64,000 nt of DNA from Cohnella lubricantis. Its GTDB lineage: Bacteria; Bacillota; Bacilli; Paenibacillales; Paenibacillaceae. The notes beneath the pieces are model-generated. The model was not told the origin of the DNA and did no database searches. It saw only the letters and a list, made by a program, of their open reading frames with translations. How positions within the stretch are numbered: the stretch's first letter is position 1; each line of letters opens with the position of its first letter. The stretch is from assembly GCF_014212015.1 (NCBI RefSeq), contig NZ_JACJVN010000028.1, positions 104,704 to 168,703 of the forward strand, read 5' to 3'. The position numbers were made by a program, and so were the translations under genes. Shown piece after piece: positions 45,513-56,310 of the stretch.

Positions 45513-46236
45513 CCTCCATAATGGTAGTATCGTGGGTTGTCATGCAGATCGAGATGTTCTCCTTCGCGACAATCTCCCGGAAGACGGCCATCACCTGGGC
45601 GGCCATCTGCGAATCCAGCTCCGCCGTCGGCTCGTCGGCCAGAATGAGGCTTGGGCGATGCGCGATTGCCTTGGCGATCGCGACGCGCTGCTGTTCGCCG
45701 CCGGACATCTCGAACGGTCGATGATGCATCCGCTTCGCGAGTCCGACCATGTCCAGGCATGCCGTCGCCCGCGCCTTCCATTCCGAACGGGGAACATCCG
45801 CCATGCGCATCGATAATTCCACGTTCTCGTACGCAGACAACAACGGCATTAGTGCGTAGGCTTGGAAAATAAATCCAATATCCTTGCGGCGGATAGCCGT
45901 CCGCCGATTATCGTCCCATTCGTGCAGCGGCTGCCCGCGGAAGATAATCTCGCCCTTCGTCGGCACGTCGAGCCCGCCCATGAGATTCATCAGGGTCGTC
46001 TTGCCCGAGCCTGACCTGCCCTTAAGCATCACCAGCTGCTTCGGGTAGAGCGTAAGGTCGATTCCCTTCAGCACCTTCAGCTTCTGATGGCCGACGTCGA
46101 AGGAACGTTCCACGCCTCGCACGCTTAGCAGCGGCCCTGTGTATTCAACTGTATCTGCCGAACCGCGCATGTTCTCTTCTGCGTTCGGCGCGATGTCCGG
46201 CTCCTTTGTTCTACCGCGCTGCATCCAAGCGAGCAT
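45466..46236 (-). CDS. ABC transporter ATPase (MacB/LolD type)
   Basis: 256 residues: Walker A GRSGSGKTTLM, Q-loop FIFQAYALMP, signature MSGGEQQRVAIAKAIAHRP, Walker B LILADEPTAELD, H-loop TTHD. First gene of the operon. The ATG has a textbook AAAGGAGGT 9 nt upstream, and a TATAAT (minus strand, 46276-46281) sits about 40 bp before it. A hydrophilic 30-residue N-terminal extension precedes the domain. With the second ATPase downstream, the permease could be driven by a heterodimer, or the two ATPases could act in alternative complexes. Confidence 0.9.
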   Translation of the reverse strand: MLAWMQRGRTKEPDIAPNAEENMRGSADTVEYTGPLLSVRGVERSFDVGHQKLKVLKGIDLTLYPKQLVMLKGRSGSGKTTLMNLMGGLDVPTKGEIIFRGQPLHEWDDNRRTAIRRKDIGFIFQAYALMPLLSAYENVELSMRMADVPRSEWKARATACLDMVGLAKRMHHRPFEMSGGEQQRVAIAKAIAHRPSLILADEPTAELDSQMAAQVMAVFREIVAKENISICMTTHDTTIMEVADHVYEMVDGVFVV

Positions 46237-46275
46237 CCGCTAGTTACCTCCTTTTGCCAAAAAATATTTCCACCA

Positions 46276-46281
46276 ATTATA
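46276..46281 (-). promoter_or_regulatory. minus 10 box of the six-gene ABC operon
   Basis: Perfect TATAAT on the minus strand, with TAACTT 18 bp upstream as a poor minus 35 candidate. The glnS promoter lies divergently 65 bp away. Confidence 0.5.
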
Positions 46282-46343
46282 ACGGTGCGATCCGGCAAAA
46301 AGTTACGTCTTTAGCAACTTTTTATGAGAATCATGAGAAGGAC

Positions 46344-46373
46344 TTTATAAGGCGGGGATATTTTGTGTATGAT
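46344..46373 (+). promoter_or_regulatory. candidate promoter of glnS
   Basis: TTTATA (46344-46349), 18-bp spacer, TATGAT (46368-46373). The leader is then only about 25-35 nt, too short for a T-box riboswitch. Confidence 0.5.
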
Positions 46374-46404
46374 GAAGGAATAAACATGTTCACTGCGAGA
46401 GAGG

Positions 46405-48081
<1,677 letters not shown>

Positions 48082-48139
48082 TCTGCCGATGAATGGTTGA
48101 AACCTTCCGCCGTTCCTAACCGTCCAATTCATACACCCA

Positions 48140-48175
48140 GAAGGCTCCTCCGCTCTACCGGGCGGCGGAGCTTTC
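48140..48175 (+). terminator. imperfect stem-loop terminator after glnS
   Basis: GAAGGCTCCTCCGC pairs imperfectly with GGCGGCGGAGCTTTC and is followed by TTGTA. It separates glnS from the nagZ-type gene. Confidence 0.6.
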
Positions 48176-48201
48176 TTGTACCGACAGGAGGGAATATCAT
48201 C

Positions 48202-49545
48202 GTGAAAATGTACTGGCGCCCGCTCGCGACTCTCTCGCTTACGGCTGCTGTAGCGCTGGCCGCCGGCGGCTGCGGCCTCGGCTCTAACGGGGCTTCGCCT
48301 TCACCGTCCGGCGCCGCGGGCAGCGCTTCCGCGGCTGTGCCGCCATTGCCTTCTGGATCGCCATCCGCGTCGCCTTCTGCTTCTCCTTCCGCTCCGCCTT
48401 CCGCCTCCCCTTCGCCATCGGATTCCCCTGCCGCTCCTTCGGACAGCGAAGATCCGATTCAGTCGAAGGTGGATCGGATGTCTCTCGAACAGAAGGTCGG
48501 CCAGCTCATTCTAGCCGGCGTCGAAGGAACGACGCTGGACGCTGACGCCAAGCGGATGATTGCCGAAGATCAGGTCGGAGGCATCATCTTGTACTCGAAC
48601 AACATTAAGAATGTGAAGGGTCTTGTCACGCTAGTGAACGCCATCAAGAGCGCCAACGTCCCGAACCCGGCGCCGATCTTCGTCAGCGCCGACCAGGAAG
48701 GCGGCCGCGTGAACCGGCTGCCGAGCGAATACGCCAAGTTCCCGGCGAATGGTGTCGTCGGCCAGTCTGGCGCTGCGGAAGCCGCTGGCACGATGGGCAG
48801 CTTGATTGGGCGCGCGATGCTCTCTGCCGGGTTCAACATGGATTTCGCGCCGGTGCTCGACGTGAACAGCAACCCCGATAACCCGGTCATTGGCGACCGC
48901 TCGTTCGGCAGCACGCCGGAGTTGGTGGAGCAGCTTGGCATCGCGGAGATGAAGGGCATACGCGGCGAAGCCGTTATCCCGGTCGTGAAGCATTTTCCGG
49001 GGCATGGCGATACTTCCGTCGACTCCCACCACGACTTGCCTATCATTAACAAGACGGCGGATCAGCTTGAGAAGCTCGAGCTCGTTCCGTTCGAAGCGGC
49101 CGTTCGGGAGAACGCCGAAGCCGTCATGGTCGCGCACATTCTGTTCCCGAAGATCGACCCCGACAAGCCGGGATCGCTGTCGGAGAAGATCATCGATGAT
49201 CTGCTGCGCGGCAAATTAGGCTATGACGGCGTTGTCATCACCGACGATCTGGGCATGGGCGCCATTGTCAAAAATTACACGCTGCCTGATGCGGCCGTTC
49301 TCGCCGTGCAGGCAGGCGCCGACATTCTGCTCGTCGGCCACGGCTACGACAACGAGCACGCCGCATATGAGGCTGTGCTGAATGCCGTCAAGAGCGGCAA
49401 GCTGACGGAGGAGCGTATCGATGAGAGCGTCTACCGGATTCTGAAGCTGAAGGCACAATACGACCTGCACGACCGTACGGGGAAGATGCCGGATCTCAGC
49501 GGGCTGAACGCCGACATCGAGGCTTGGAAGGATACACTGAAGTAG
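48202..49545 (+). CDS. nagZ: GH3 beta-N-acetylhexosaminidase, lipoprotein (NagZ-type)
   Basis: Removes GlcNAc from muropeptides or chitin-type fragments at the cell surface. 447 residues from GTG 48202 (CAGGAGGG upstream). Signal ends ALAAGGC, an atypical lipobox with Cys24, followed by a ~50-residue Ser/Pro/Ala linker and the GH3 barrel: ILAGVEGTTL, FVSADQEGGRVNRL, the NagZ signature KHFPGHGDTSVDSHHDLP with the His acid/base loop, and VVITDDLGMGAI, which holds the nucleophile aspartate. The long low-complexity linker would carry it through the wall. It stands alone and is followed by a strong terminator. Confidence 0.9.
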   Translation: MKMYWRPLATLSLTAAVALAAGGCGLGSNGASPSPSGAAGSASAAVPPLPSGSPSASPSASPSAPPSASPSPSDSPAAPSDSEDPIQSKVDRMSLEQKVGQLILAGVEGTTLDADAKRMIAEDQVGGIILYSNNIKNVKGLVTLVNAIKSANVPNPAPIFVSADQEGGRVNRLPSEYAKFPANGVVGQSGAAEAAGTMGSLIGRAMLSAGFNMDFAPVLDVNSNPDNPVIGDRSFGSTPELVEQLGIAEMKGIRGEAVIPVVKHFPGHGDTSVDSHHDLPIINKTADQLEKLELVPFEAAVRENAEAVMVAHILFPKIDPDKPGSLSEKIIDDLLRGKLGYDGVVITDDLGMGAIVKNYTLPDAAVLAVQAGADILLVGHGYDNEHAAYEAVLNAVKSGKLTEERIDESVYRILKLKAQYDLHDRTGKMPDLSGLNADIEAWKDTLK

Positions 49546-49591
49546 TCGGGCCTGGTCCGGATGCATTGACAAAGCGCTAGGCGCACCTTAA

Positions 49592-49632
49592 CGCAGAAAG
49601 AGATGCTCGAATGTTACGAGCATCTCTTTGCG
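49592..49632. terminator. terminator after nagZ
   Basis: GAAAGAGATGCTCG-type arm (49592-49609) pairs with CGAGCATCTCTTT (49617-49629) plus GCG; long stem between converging genes. Confidence 0.8.
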
Positions 49633-49646
49633 TTTGCCGGGATTCT

Positions 49647-49681
49647 GCGGGAGATACTCGATTCAGTCGAGCTTCTCCCGC
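49647..49681. terminator. second stem-loop facing the GH18 gene
   Basis: GCGGGAGA (49647-49654) pairs with TCTCCCGC (49674-49681), with inner ACTCGA/TCGAG pairing. It may stop the convergent minus-strand GH18 gene. Confidence 0.5.
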
Positions 49682-49751
49682 GTATACCCGCGGACCACCA
49701 GCCTGGACGACAGACTTCACGGCTCATGAAGCGACAGCCGGAATGTTTATT

Positions 49752-51425
49752 TTACGGCTTAAACGAAGCAAATTTATAAGCGTTGCGTATGGATGGCCAA
49801 ACGTCCGGCGTATCCGATCCGATGGCCCAGTAGGCTAACCCGGCCGTCCCGCGGGAGGCGGCGGAGAGACTCTTCAACGTCAACGACCGGCTGTCTTCCG
49901 TCCAGATGCGATGCGTCGCCCCACTCTTGGCATAGGTGTAAATATATTGGCCAAACTCATCGTTCCACGACCTGTTGGCGGACGCCAGCGACTCGATGTA
50001 CTTCGTCTGATCGGCAATCGACAGCTCCGACGAAGAGACCTTCGGGTAGATCGTCCAGTCACGTGTATATAGCGGCAGAGCAACGATCGTCTTGGAAGCC
50101 GGAACAGACTTCAGCAGCTTGTCCGTCCCCCGCTCCAGCCACGGCAGCGACGATACCGACCCGGCGACCGGATCGCCTGCCCAATGCTCGTCGTAAGCCA
50201 TCAGCACCATGTAGTCGGCGGACTTCCCGAGCGCGGCGTAATCGAACGCGGCCGTCCAATCGTCCTCTTGATCCGGCGACACATCAACCGAGAGTACCGC
50301 GCCGATCTTGTCCAGCGCTGTTGCCAGCTCGGAGACGAACGCCGTCAGGCCGGCGCGGTCGACAGGAAGTACATTTTCGAAATCAAGATTGATGCCGTCC
50401 ATGCCGTGCTTCTGGACCAGCGAAGCGACTCCAGCAACGACTGTCTTCCTGTTGGTTGCGCTGCTAAGCAAGGCATGTGTATTGTCTGCGTTCGAACGGT
50501 TGCCGAACATGCCCCACACCTGCTTGCCGTTCGCGGAAGCCCACTTGACGAGCGCGGGATCGATCGATTCCGAGAAGCTGGAGCCGGAATCGAGGAAGAA
50601 CACTCGCGGAACAAGCGTATTGACGGTCGAACGGCTGACACTGGCAATGTATTGCGAGGTCGTCTGGCCATATTGCCAACCGAGCTGCAGCCCTATCTTC
50701 GGCGCGCTCTTGAATTGAGCAGCCCATTCGGATCGGCTGGCGACCCGATTCAGCAGCGCGGCCGTCTCGGCGCGGGTTAACTGATCGAGCGGGCGGAAGC
50801 GTCCGTTATCCCCTTGCATCAGCCCCGCTTCCGTTGCGGTTCGAACCGCACTGACGGCCCAAGCGTCAATGCGGCTGGCGTCTGAATAAGAGACACTAGC
50901 CGAAGCCGCCGATACTGCCGCCAATCGAAGCGCGCGAACGAGAATCGCGGCCGCTTGCTCGCGCGTCACGGGGGCGCTTGGATGGAACTCGTTCGCCGAG
51001 ACGCCAGATACGATGCCAAGCTGCGATACCGCCCCCACCGCGCCGTAATACCAAGCGTCCGGCCTCGCATCTTTGAACGCCGGTAAGCTTGCGTTGATAG
51101 ATTCCAATCCGAACAGGCGGACGACCATGGACGCGAATTCAGCCCTTGTCACCGCTTTGCCCGGCTCGAACGTCCGGGGACCTGTTCCGCCCACGATGCC
51201 TTGCTTGTATAGAGATATAATATCGGCTTGCGCATAGCTTCCAGCGATGTCGTCGAATGGCAGGCCCGAGGCGGCTGATGCGATCCGAGGATTAGCCGCC
51301 GGCCAGGCAATTACGCCGCCAATCGCCAGCGTCGCCAGTGCGGTGATTGCTAGTTTGCGAGATAAGGTTCGAGACGTAAACAACAACAGCCACCCCATTT
51401 GCAATAAGTCGAGCGATTCTATCAC
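49752..51425 (-). CDS. SLH-domain GH18 glycoside hydrolase
   Basis: Secreted, wall-anchored protein of about 545-557 residues: signal peptide (core LAITALATLAIGGVIAW), three SLH motifs (FDDIAGSYAQADIISLYKQG; FKDARPDAWYYGAVGAVSQL; YSDASRIDAWAVSAVRTATE), then a GH18 TIM barrel from about residue 215. The catalytic strand reads GMDGINLDFENVLP, keeping the DxxxDxE pattern in the form GINLDFE, and MVLMAYDEHW follows; this resembles spore/cortex-type YaaH/YdhD N-acetylglucosaminidases. Start is uncertain: GTG 51425, or TTG codons near 51385 preceded by GGGGTGG. With nagZ next door it suggests peptidoglycan turnover. Confidence 0.87.
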   Translation of the reverse strand: MIESLDLLQMGWLLLFTSRTLSRKLAITALATLAIGGVIAWPAANPRIASAASGLPFDDIAGSYAQADIISLYKQGIVGGTGPRTFEPGKAVTRAEFASMVVRLFGLESINASLPAFKDARPDAWYYGAVGAVSQLGIVSGVSANEFHPSAPVTREQAAAILVRALRLAAVSAASASVSYSDASRIDAWAVSAVRTATEAGLMQGDNGRFRPLDQLTRAETAALLNRVASRSEWAAQFKSAPKIGLQLGWQYGQTTSQYIASVSRSTVNTLVPRVFFLDSGSSFSESIDPALVKWASANGKQVWGMFGNRSNADNTHALLSSATNRKTVVAGVASLVQKHGMDGINLDFENVLPVDRAGLTAFVSELATALDKIGAVLSVDVSPDQEDDWTAAFDYAALGKSADYMVLMAYDEHWAGDPVAGSVSSLPWLERGTDKLLKSVPASKTIVALPLYTRDWTIYPKVSSSELSIADQTKYIESLASANRSWNDEFGQYIYTYAKSGATHRIWTEDSRSLTLKSLSAASRGTAGLAYWAIGSDTPDVWPSIRNAYKFASFKP

Positions 51426-51510
51426 TCATCCTATCAAATAAGAGGCGGCTGGTTGGAGTCTAAAATACTGGAAACCCAAATGATGGCCCTCAATTATGGC
51501 TATCAGCATT

Positions 51511-51537
51511 AAAAAAACGGCTGAATGCTCAGCCGTT
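51511..51537 (-). terminator. terminator of the pyr operon
   Basis: Minus strand AACGGCTGA-GCAT-TCAGCCGTT followed by T residues just past the pyrE stop; a classic intrinsic terminator. Confidence 0.92.
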
Positions 51538-51554
51538 CTGTTAAAGCTTGAGAA

Positions 51555-52202
51555 TCAAACGCCGAACTTGGACGGATCCTTGCGCCACGATTGCAGCAGT
51601 TCGACATCTTCCTGTCGGATCGCACCATTCTCCAGCGCGACGGAGACGAGTGCGGAGTAGTTCGACAGCGTGTCCAGCGGAATGTTCTCGGCCGCGAACG
51701 CTTCCAGCGCGGAGGCGAATTGGTAGGTGAAAATCGCCACAACCCCCTGCACCTCGCACCCGGCTTCGCGAACCGCGACGGCAGCCTTGAGCGAGCTGCC
51801 GCCCGTCGAGATCAAGTCCTCGATCAGCACGACCTTCTGTCCAGGCTCGAAATGGCCTTCGATCTGGTTCGTCTTGCCGTGGCCTTTCGCCTTGTCGCGA
51901 ACGTACAGCATCGGCAAGCCGAGCTTCTGCGCGACCCATGCCGCGTGCGGAATGCCGCCCGTCGCGATGCCGGCGACCGCTTGGCAGTCGGGATACTTGC
52001 TGCGGATGATCGCGGCGAAGCCTTCGGCAATGAGCTCGCGGACGGCCGGGTAAGACATCGTCAGCCTGTTGTCGCAGTAGATCGGCGACTTGATGCCGCT
52101 CGTCCAGGTGAACGGCTCGTTCGGGCGGAGCGCGACGGCGCCGATGCCGAGCAAGCCCTTAGCGATGTCGTTCGGAAGCTGCTGCAGTTGCGTGTTGGAC
52201 AT
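51555..52202 (-). CDS. pyrE: orotate phosphoribosyltransferase
   Basis: Joins orotate and PRPP to give OMP. 215 residues. PRPP-binding loop VVLIEDLISTGGSSLKA, and KAKGHGKTNQIEGHFEPGQK with the catalytic flexible-loop lysines. Its ATG shares one base with the pyrF stop (TAATG), so the two are translationally coupled. Last gene of the operon; terminator follows. Confidence 0.96.
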   Translation of the reverse strand: MSNTQLQQLPNDIAKGLLGIGAVALRPNEPFTWTSGIKSPIYCDNRLTMSYPAVRELIAEGFAAIIRSKYPDCQAVAGIATGGIPHAAWVAQKLGLPMLYVRDKAKGHGKTNQIEGHFEPGQKVVLIEDLISTGGSSLKAAVAVREAGCEVQGVVAIFTYQFASALEAFAAENIPLDTLSNYSALVSVALENGAIRQEDVELLQSWRKDPSKFGV

Positions 52203-52942
52203 TAGAGAGTCATCTCCTCGAGTATGGATTGGTAGGCTTCGGCCGGATCTGACGCGCCCGTGATCGGGCGTCCGATGACCAGATAATCGGTGCCGAGACG
52301 GACGGCGTCCAGCGGTGTCGTGATGCGCGTCTGGTCGCCGATGTCGGCGCCGCGCGGGCGAATACCCGGCGTCACGGTCAGGAACTCGTCGCCGCAGGCA
52401 GTCTTGATCGCTTCGACCTCCAGCGGCGAAGCGACGACGCCGTTAAGGCCCGCCTGCTTCGCCAACCGAGCATAATGTACGACTGCATCTTCGACCGTGC
52501 CGGGGATGCCGATCTCGTCATTCATCGTCTCCCGGCTTGTGCTGGTGAGCTGCGTTACGGCGATGACGAGCGGCTGCGCGGATACCGAGGCATCGCCGGC
52601 GTCGATCGCGTCCTGCACACCTTGCATAGCGGCGCTCATCATCGCCGCTCCGCCCGCCGCGTGGACGTTGAACATGTCCGCGCCAAGCCGGGCGATGCTG
52701 CGCGAGCCGCCGCGAACCGTGTTCGGGATGTCGTGCATCTTGACATCCAGGAACACGCGGAAGCCGCGCGCCTTCAGCTCGCCGATAATGCCGGGGCCAG
52801 CCGCGTAGAACAGCTCCATGCCGACCTTCGCCCAGCAGCCGCTGCCTTGCAGTTGGTCTGCGAGCCGGAGCGCGGAAGCCTCGTCCGGCTTGTCCAGCGC
52901 CACCATCACCTTGGCGGCCGCTTCGCTTCGAGATAATGCCAT
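52202..52942 (-). CDS. pyrF: orotidine 5'-phosphate decarboxylase
   Basis: OMP to UMP. 246 residues; the catalytic Asp-Lys-Asp cluster lies in FLDVKMHDIPNTV and the phosphate-gripping loops in TVTPGIRPRG and YLVIGRPI. GGAGGCAAC precedes the ATG. Coupled to pyrE by a TAATG overlap. The 146-bp gap to carB is where pyrK and pyrD lie in related operons, but neither gene is present here. Confidence 0.96.
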   Translation of the reverse strand: MALSRSEAAAKVMVALDKPDEASALRLADQLQGSGCWAKVGMELFYAAGPGIIGELKARGFRVFLDVKMHDIPNTVRGGSRSIARLGADMFNVHAAGGAAMMSAAMQGVQDAIDAGDASVSAQPLVIAVTQLTSTSRETMNDEIGIPGTVEDAVVHYARLAKQAGLNGVVASPLEVEAIKTACGDEFLTVTPGIRPRGADIGDQTRITTPLDAVRLGTDYLVIGRPITGASDPAEAYQSILEEMTL

Positions 52943-52975
52943 GAGCAGTTGCCTCCTTAGTTGACTAGTCCATCA

Positions 52976-53076
52976 CGTAAGACCTCCAACTGGGCTTACG
53001 GAGTCAGTTTGCGCGCAAGTTCGGGGACATAGCTTCGCCCGATCTCTTCCGCAATCGTGCGGAGTGAGACCGGGCG
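52976..53076 (-). other. structured carB-pyrF intergenic region
   Basis: Two potential hairpins: CGTAAG...CTTACG (52976-53000) and a long imperfect stem CGCCCG...CGGGCG (53036-53076) with inner CCGCA/TGCGG. No U-tract follows on the minus strand. No PyrR-type motif is visible here. Confidence 0.4.
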
Positions 53077-53088
53077 AAAAATCGCAGC

Positions 53089-56000
53089 TTACGCTTGCAG
53101 TACAGGCATCGCTTCGCTCGAGAAGCGCAGCGATTGCAGCATGTTCATAAGCGCGCGCGCTGTGTCTAGCGACGTCAAGCAGACGACGCCGTTCTCGACC
53201 GCTTCGCGGCGGATGCGGAAGCCGTCGCGCTCCGGCGTCTTGCCCTTCGTCAGCGTGTTGATGACGAATTGCGCCTCCCCGGTGCGGATCAGGTCGAGAA
53301 TATTCGGCGACGCTTCGCTCAGCTTGTTCACGCGCTTCACGCGCATGCCGGCCTTCTCGAGCAGCTCGGCGGTGCCGCCGGTCGCCATCAGCTTGTAGCC
53401 GAGGTTGTAGAAGCCGCGCAGAATCTCGAGCGCTTCTTCCTTATCCTTGTCGGCGATCGTAGCGATGATCGAGCCGGACTGCGGGATTTTCATACCGGAA
53501 CCGACCAAGCCCTTGAACAGCGCTTTGGCGAAGTGGCGATCGCGGCCCATGACCTCGCCTGTCGACTTCATCTCCGGCGTCAGCGTCGGGTCGACGCGGC
53601 GCAGCTTGGCGAAGGAGAACACCGGCACCTTAACGGAGACGAACTCATCTTCCGGCCAGAGCCCTTCCTTATAGCCAAGATCCGCCAGCTTCACGCCCAA
53701 GATCGCCTGAGTCGCCAGGTTCGCCATCGGCACGTTCGTCACCTTCGACAGGAACGGCACCGTACGCGAGGAGCGCGGATTCACTTCGATCACGTAGACT
53801 TGCTCATCGAAGACGACGAACTGGATGTTGACCAATCCGATCGTTCTCAATTCTTTGGCGATGCGCGTCGTGATGTCGATCGCTTGGCGCTTCACGTCCT
53901 CCGACAGCGTCTGCGGCGGATATACCGCGATCGAGTCGCCGGAGTGGACGCCTGCACGCTCGACGTGCTCCATGATGCCCGGGATGAGTACCGTCTCGCC
54001 GTCGCAGATAGCGTCGACTTCGATCTCCTTGCCGAGCATGTAGCGGTCGATCAGCACCGGATGCTCCGGATTGATCTTCACCGCCACCTTCATATAGTTC
54101 AGCAGCTCTTCGTCGGAGTAGACAATCTCCATCGCGCGTCCGCCAAGGACGTACGACGGGCGTACGAGCACCGGATAGCCGAGCTCGCGGGCCGTGCCGA
54201 CCGCTTCGTCAACCGAAGTGACCGTGCTGCCCTTCGGCTGCGGAATATTCAGCTTGCGCAACAGCGCTTCGAACTTCTTGCGATCCTCCGCTTCGTCGAT
54301 GCTCTCGAGCGCCGTGCCCAGGATGCGCACGCCCGCCTTCGCCAGCGGCGCCGCCAGGTTGATCGCCGTCTGGCCGCCGAATTGGACGATGACGCCGATC
54401 GGCTGCTCCTGCTCGATGACGTTCATGACGTCCTCGAAGAACAGCGGCTCGAAGTAGAGGCGGTCCGACGTATTGAAGTCGGTCGACACCGTCTCCGGGT
54501 TATTGTTGATGATGACCGCTTCATAGCCTGCGTTGCGCAGCGCCCATACGGCATGAACGGTCGAGTAGTCGAACTCGATGCCTTGGCCGATTCGGATTGG
54601 ACCGGAGCCCAGCACGATAACCTTCTGTTTGCCGCTCTCGGTCACTTCGTTCTCGGTCTCGTACGTCGAGTAGTAGTAAGGCGTCGTTGCTTCGAACTCG
54701 GCTGCGCACGTGTCGACCATCTTGTAGACCGGCTTCACGCCTTGCTGCAGCCGATATTCGCGGACGTCGATCTCCGCTGTATGCGGCGCGCTGGCGCCTT
54801 GTCCTTCGCGGCGAAGTTCGGCGATCGCGCGGTCGGTGAAGCCCATACGCTTCGCCTTGTACAGCGTCTCGATCGTCAGTCCCGGTTCGCGGCGAATGAC
54901 GTCCTCGAATGCGACGATGCGCTCGATCTTGTCGAGGAACCACCAGTCGATGCTCGTGATGTCCTGAATGAGCTGAAGCTCCCAGCCGCGGCGGAACGCT
55001 TCGGCGACGAGGAACAAGCGCTCGTCGTCCGGCTTGGCGAGACGAATCTTAAGCGTCTCGTCGCCGAGCTCGTCCGCGCCCTTCAGCAGCAGGCGATGAA
55101 CGCCGATCTCGAGCGAACGGACAGCCTTGTGGATCGACTCCTCGAACGTGCGGCCGATGGCCATCACTTCGCCGGTCGCCTTCATCTGCGTGCCGAGCTT
55201 GCGGTTCGCATCGGTGAATTTATCGAACGGCCAGCGCGGTATCTTGCTGACGATGTAGTCCAGCGTCGGCTCGAAGCAGGCATAGGTCTGGCCCGTGACC
55301 GGGTTGACGATCTCGTCGAGCGTGTAGCCGACGGCGATCTTCGCGGCCATCTTGGCGATCGGGTAGCCCGTCGCCTTGGAGGCGAGCGCCGAGGAGCGGC
55401 TGACGCGCGGATTCACTTCGATGACATAGTATTGATAGCTTTGCGGATCGAGCGCGAACTGCACATTGCAGCCGCCTTCGATGTTCAGCGCGCGAATGAT
55501 CTTCAGCGATGCGGAGCGCAGCATTTGGTATTCGCGGTCGGACAGCGTCTGGCTCGGCGCGACGACGATGCTGTCGCCCGTATGGACGCCGACCGGATCG
55601 AGGTTCTCCATGTTGCAGACGACGATACAGTTGTCGTTCGCGTCGCGCATGACCTCGTACTCGACTTCCTTCATGCCGGCGATCGACTTCTCGATCAAGC
55701 ACTGGCCGATCGGGCTGTAGCGGATGCCGTTCGCGACCGTCTCGCGCAGCTCTTCCTCGTTCGCCACGATGCCGCCGCCCGTGCCGCCCAGCGTATAAGC
55801 CGGACGCACAATGACCGGGTAACCGATCCGATTAGCGAAGTCAACGGCGCCTTCGACCGTCGTGACGATGTCGCTCTCCGGCACCGGCTGGTCTAGCTGG
55901 CGCATCAGCTCGCGGAACAAGTCGCGGTCCTCAGCGCGCTCAATCGCGGACAGCTGCGTGCCGAGCAGCTTCACGCCTTCCTGCTCCAGTACGCCTGCCC

Positions 56001-56310
56001 GAGCGAGCTCGACAGCCATGTTCAGGCCGGTCTGTCCTCCAAGCGTCGGGAGCAAGCCGTCCGGACGCTCCTGGCGGATGATCTGGGAGACGAACTCCAG
56101 ATTGATCGGTTCGATGTAGACTTTGTCAGCCATGTTCGTGTCGGTCATGATGGTAGCCGGATTGCTGTTGATCAGAACGACTTCGAGGCCTTCTTCCTTA
56201 AGCGCCTGGCAAGCCTGCGTGCCCGCATAATCGAATTCCGCCGCCTGGCCGATGACGATCGGGCCGGAGCCGATAACGAGAATTTTCTTGAGGTCTTTAT
56301 TTTTGGGCAT
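53089..56310 (-). CDS. carB: carbamoyl-phosphate synthase, large subunit
   Basis: 1073 residues: two ATP-grasp halves (about 1-400 and 550-935), an oligomerisation region between, and the C-terminal MGS-like allosteric domain. Visible are [19 protein letters not shown] at the N-terminus, the repeat [20 protein letters not shown] mid-protein, and [17 protein letters not shown] / [14 protein letters not shown] in the two halves. Makes carbamoyl phosphate from bicarbonate, ATP and ammonia from CarA. Overlaps carA by 14 bp; GAGGAGAG precedes the ATG. Being in the pyr operon it is probably the pyrimidine-specific form. Confidence 0.97.
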   Translation of the reverse strand: MPKNKDLKKILVIGSGPIVIGQAAEFDYAGTQACQALKEEGLEVVLINSNPATIMTDTNMADKVYIEPINLEFVSQIIRQERPDGLLPTLGGQTGLNMAVELARAGVLEQEGVKLLGTQLSAIERAEDRDLFRELMRQLDQPVPESDIVTTVEGAVDFANRIGYPVIVRPAYTLGGTGGGIVANEEELRETVANGIRYSPIGQCLIEKSIAGMKEVEYEVMRDANDNCIVVCNMENLDPVGVHTGDSIVVAPSQTLSDREYQMLRSASLKIIRALNIEGGCNVQFALDPQSYQYYVIEVNPRVSRSSALASKATGYPIAKMAAKIAVGYTLDEIVNPVTGQTYACFEPTLDYIVSKIPRWPFDKFTDANRKLGTQMKATGEVMAIGRTFEESIHKAVRSLEIGVHRLLLKGADELGDETLKIRLAKPDDERLFLVAEAFRRGWELQLIQDITSIDWWFLDKIERIVAFEDVIRREPGLTIETLYKAKRMGFTDRAIAELRREGQGASAPHTAEIDVREYRLQQGVKPVYKMVDTCAAEFEATTPYYYSTYETENEVTESGKQKVIVLGSGPIRIGQGIEFDYSTVHAVWALRNAGYEAVIINNNPETVSTDFNTSDRLYFEPLFFEDVMNVIEQEQPIGVIVQFGGQTAINLAAPLAKAGVRILGTALESIDEAEDRKKFEALLRKLNIPQPKGSTVTSVDEAVGTARELGYPVLVRPSYVLGGRAMEIVYSDEELLNYMKVAVKINPEHPVLIDRYMLGKEIEVDAICDGETVLIPGIMEHVERAGVHSGDSIAVYPPQTLSEDVKRQAIDITTRIAKELRTIGLVNIQFVVFDEQVYVIEVNPRSSRTVPFLSKVTNVPMANLATQAILGVKLADLGYKEGLWPEDEFVSVKVPVFSFAKLRRVDPTLTPEMKSTGEVMGRDRHFAKALFKGLVGSGMKIPQSGSIIATIADKDKEEALEILRGFYNLGYKLMATGGTAELLEKAGMRVKRVNKLSEASPNILDLIRTGEAQFVINTLTKGKTPERDGFRIRREAVENGVVCLTSLDTARALMNMLQSLRFSSEAMPVLQA

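Noticed and set aside
46374-46404. A T-box leader for glnS
   Set aside because: The leader is only about 30 nt, with no T-box sequence or terminator.
53269-55896. 875-codon open frame antisense to carB
   Set aside because: Shadow frame created by codon bias; no ribosome site or recognisable domain, and carB is certain.
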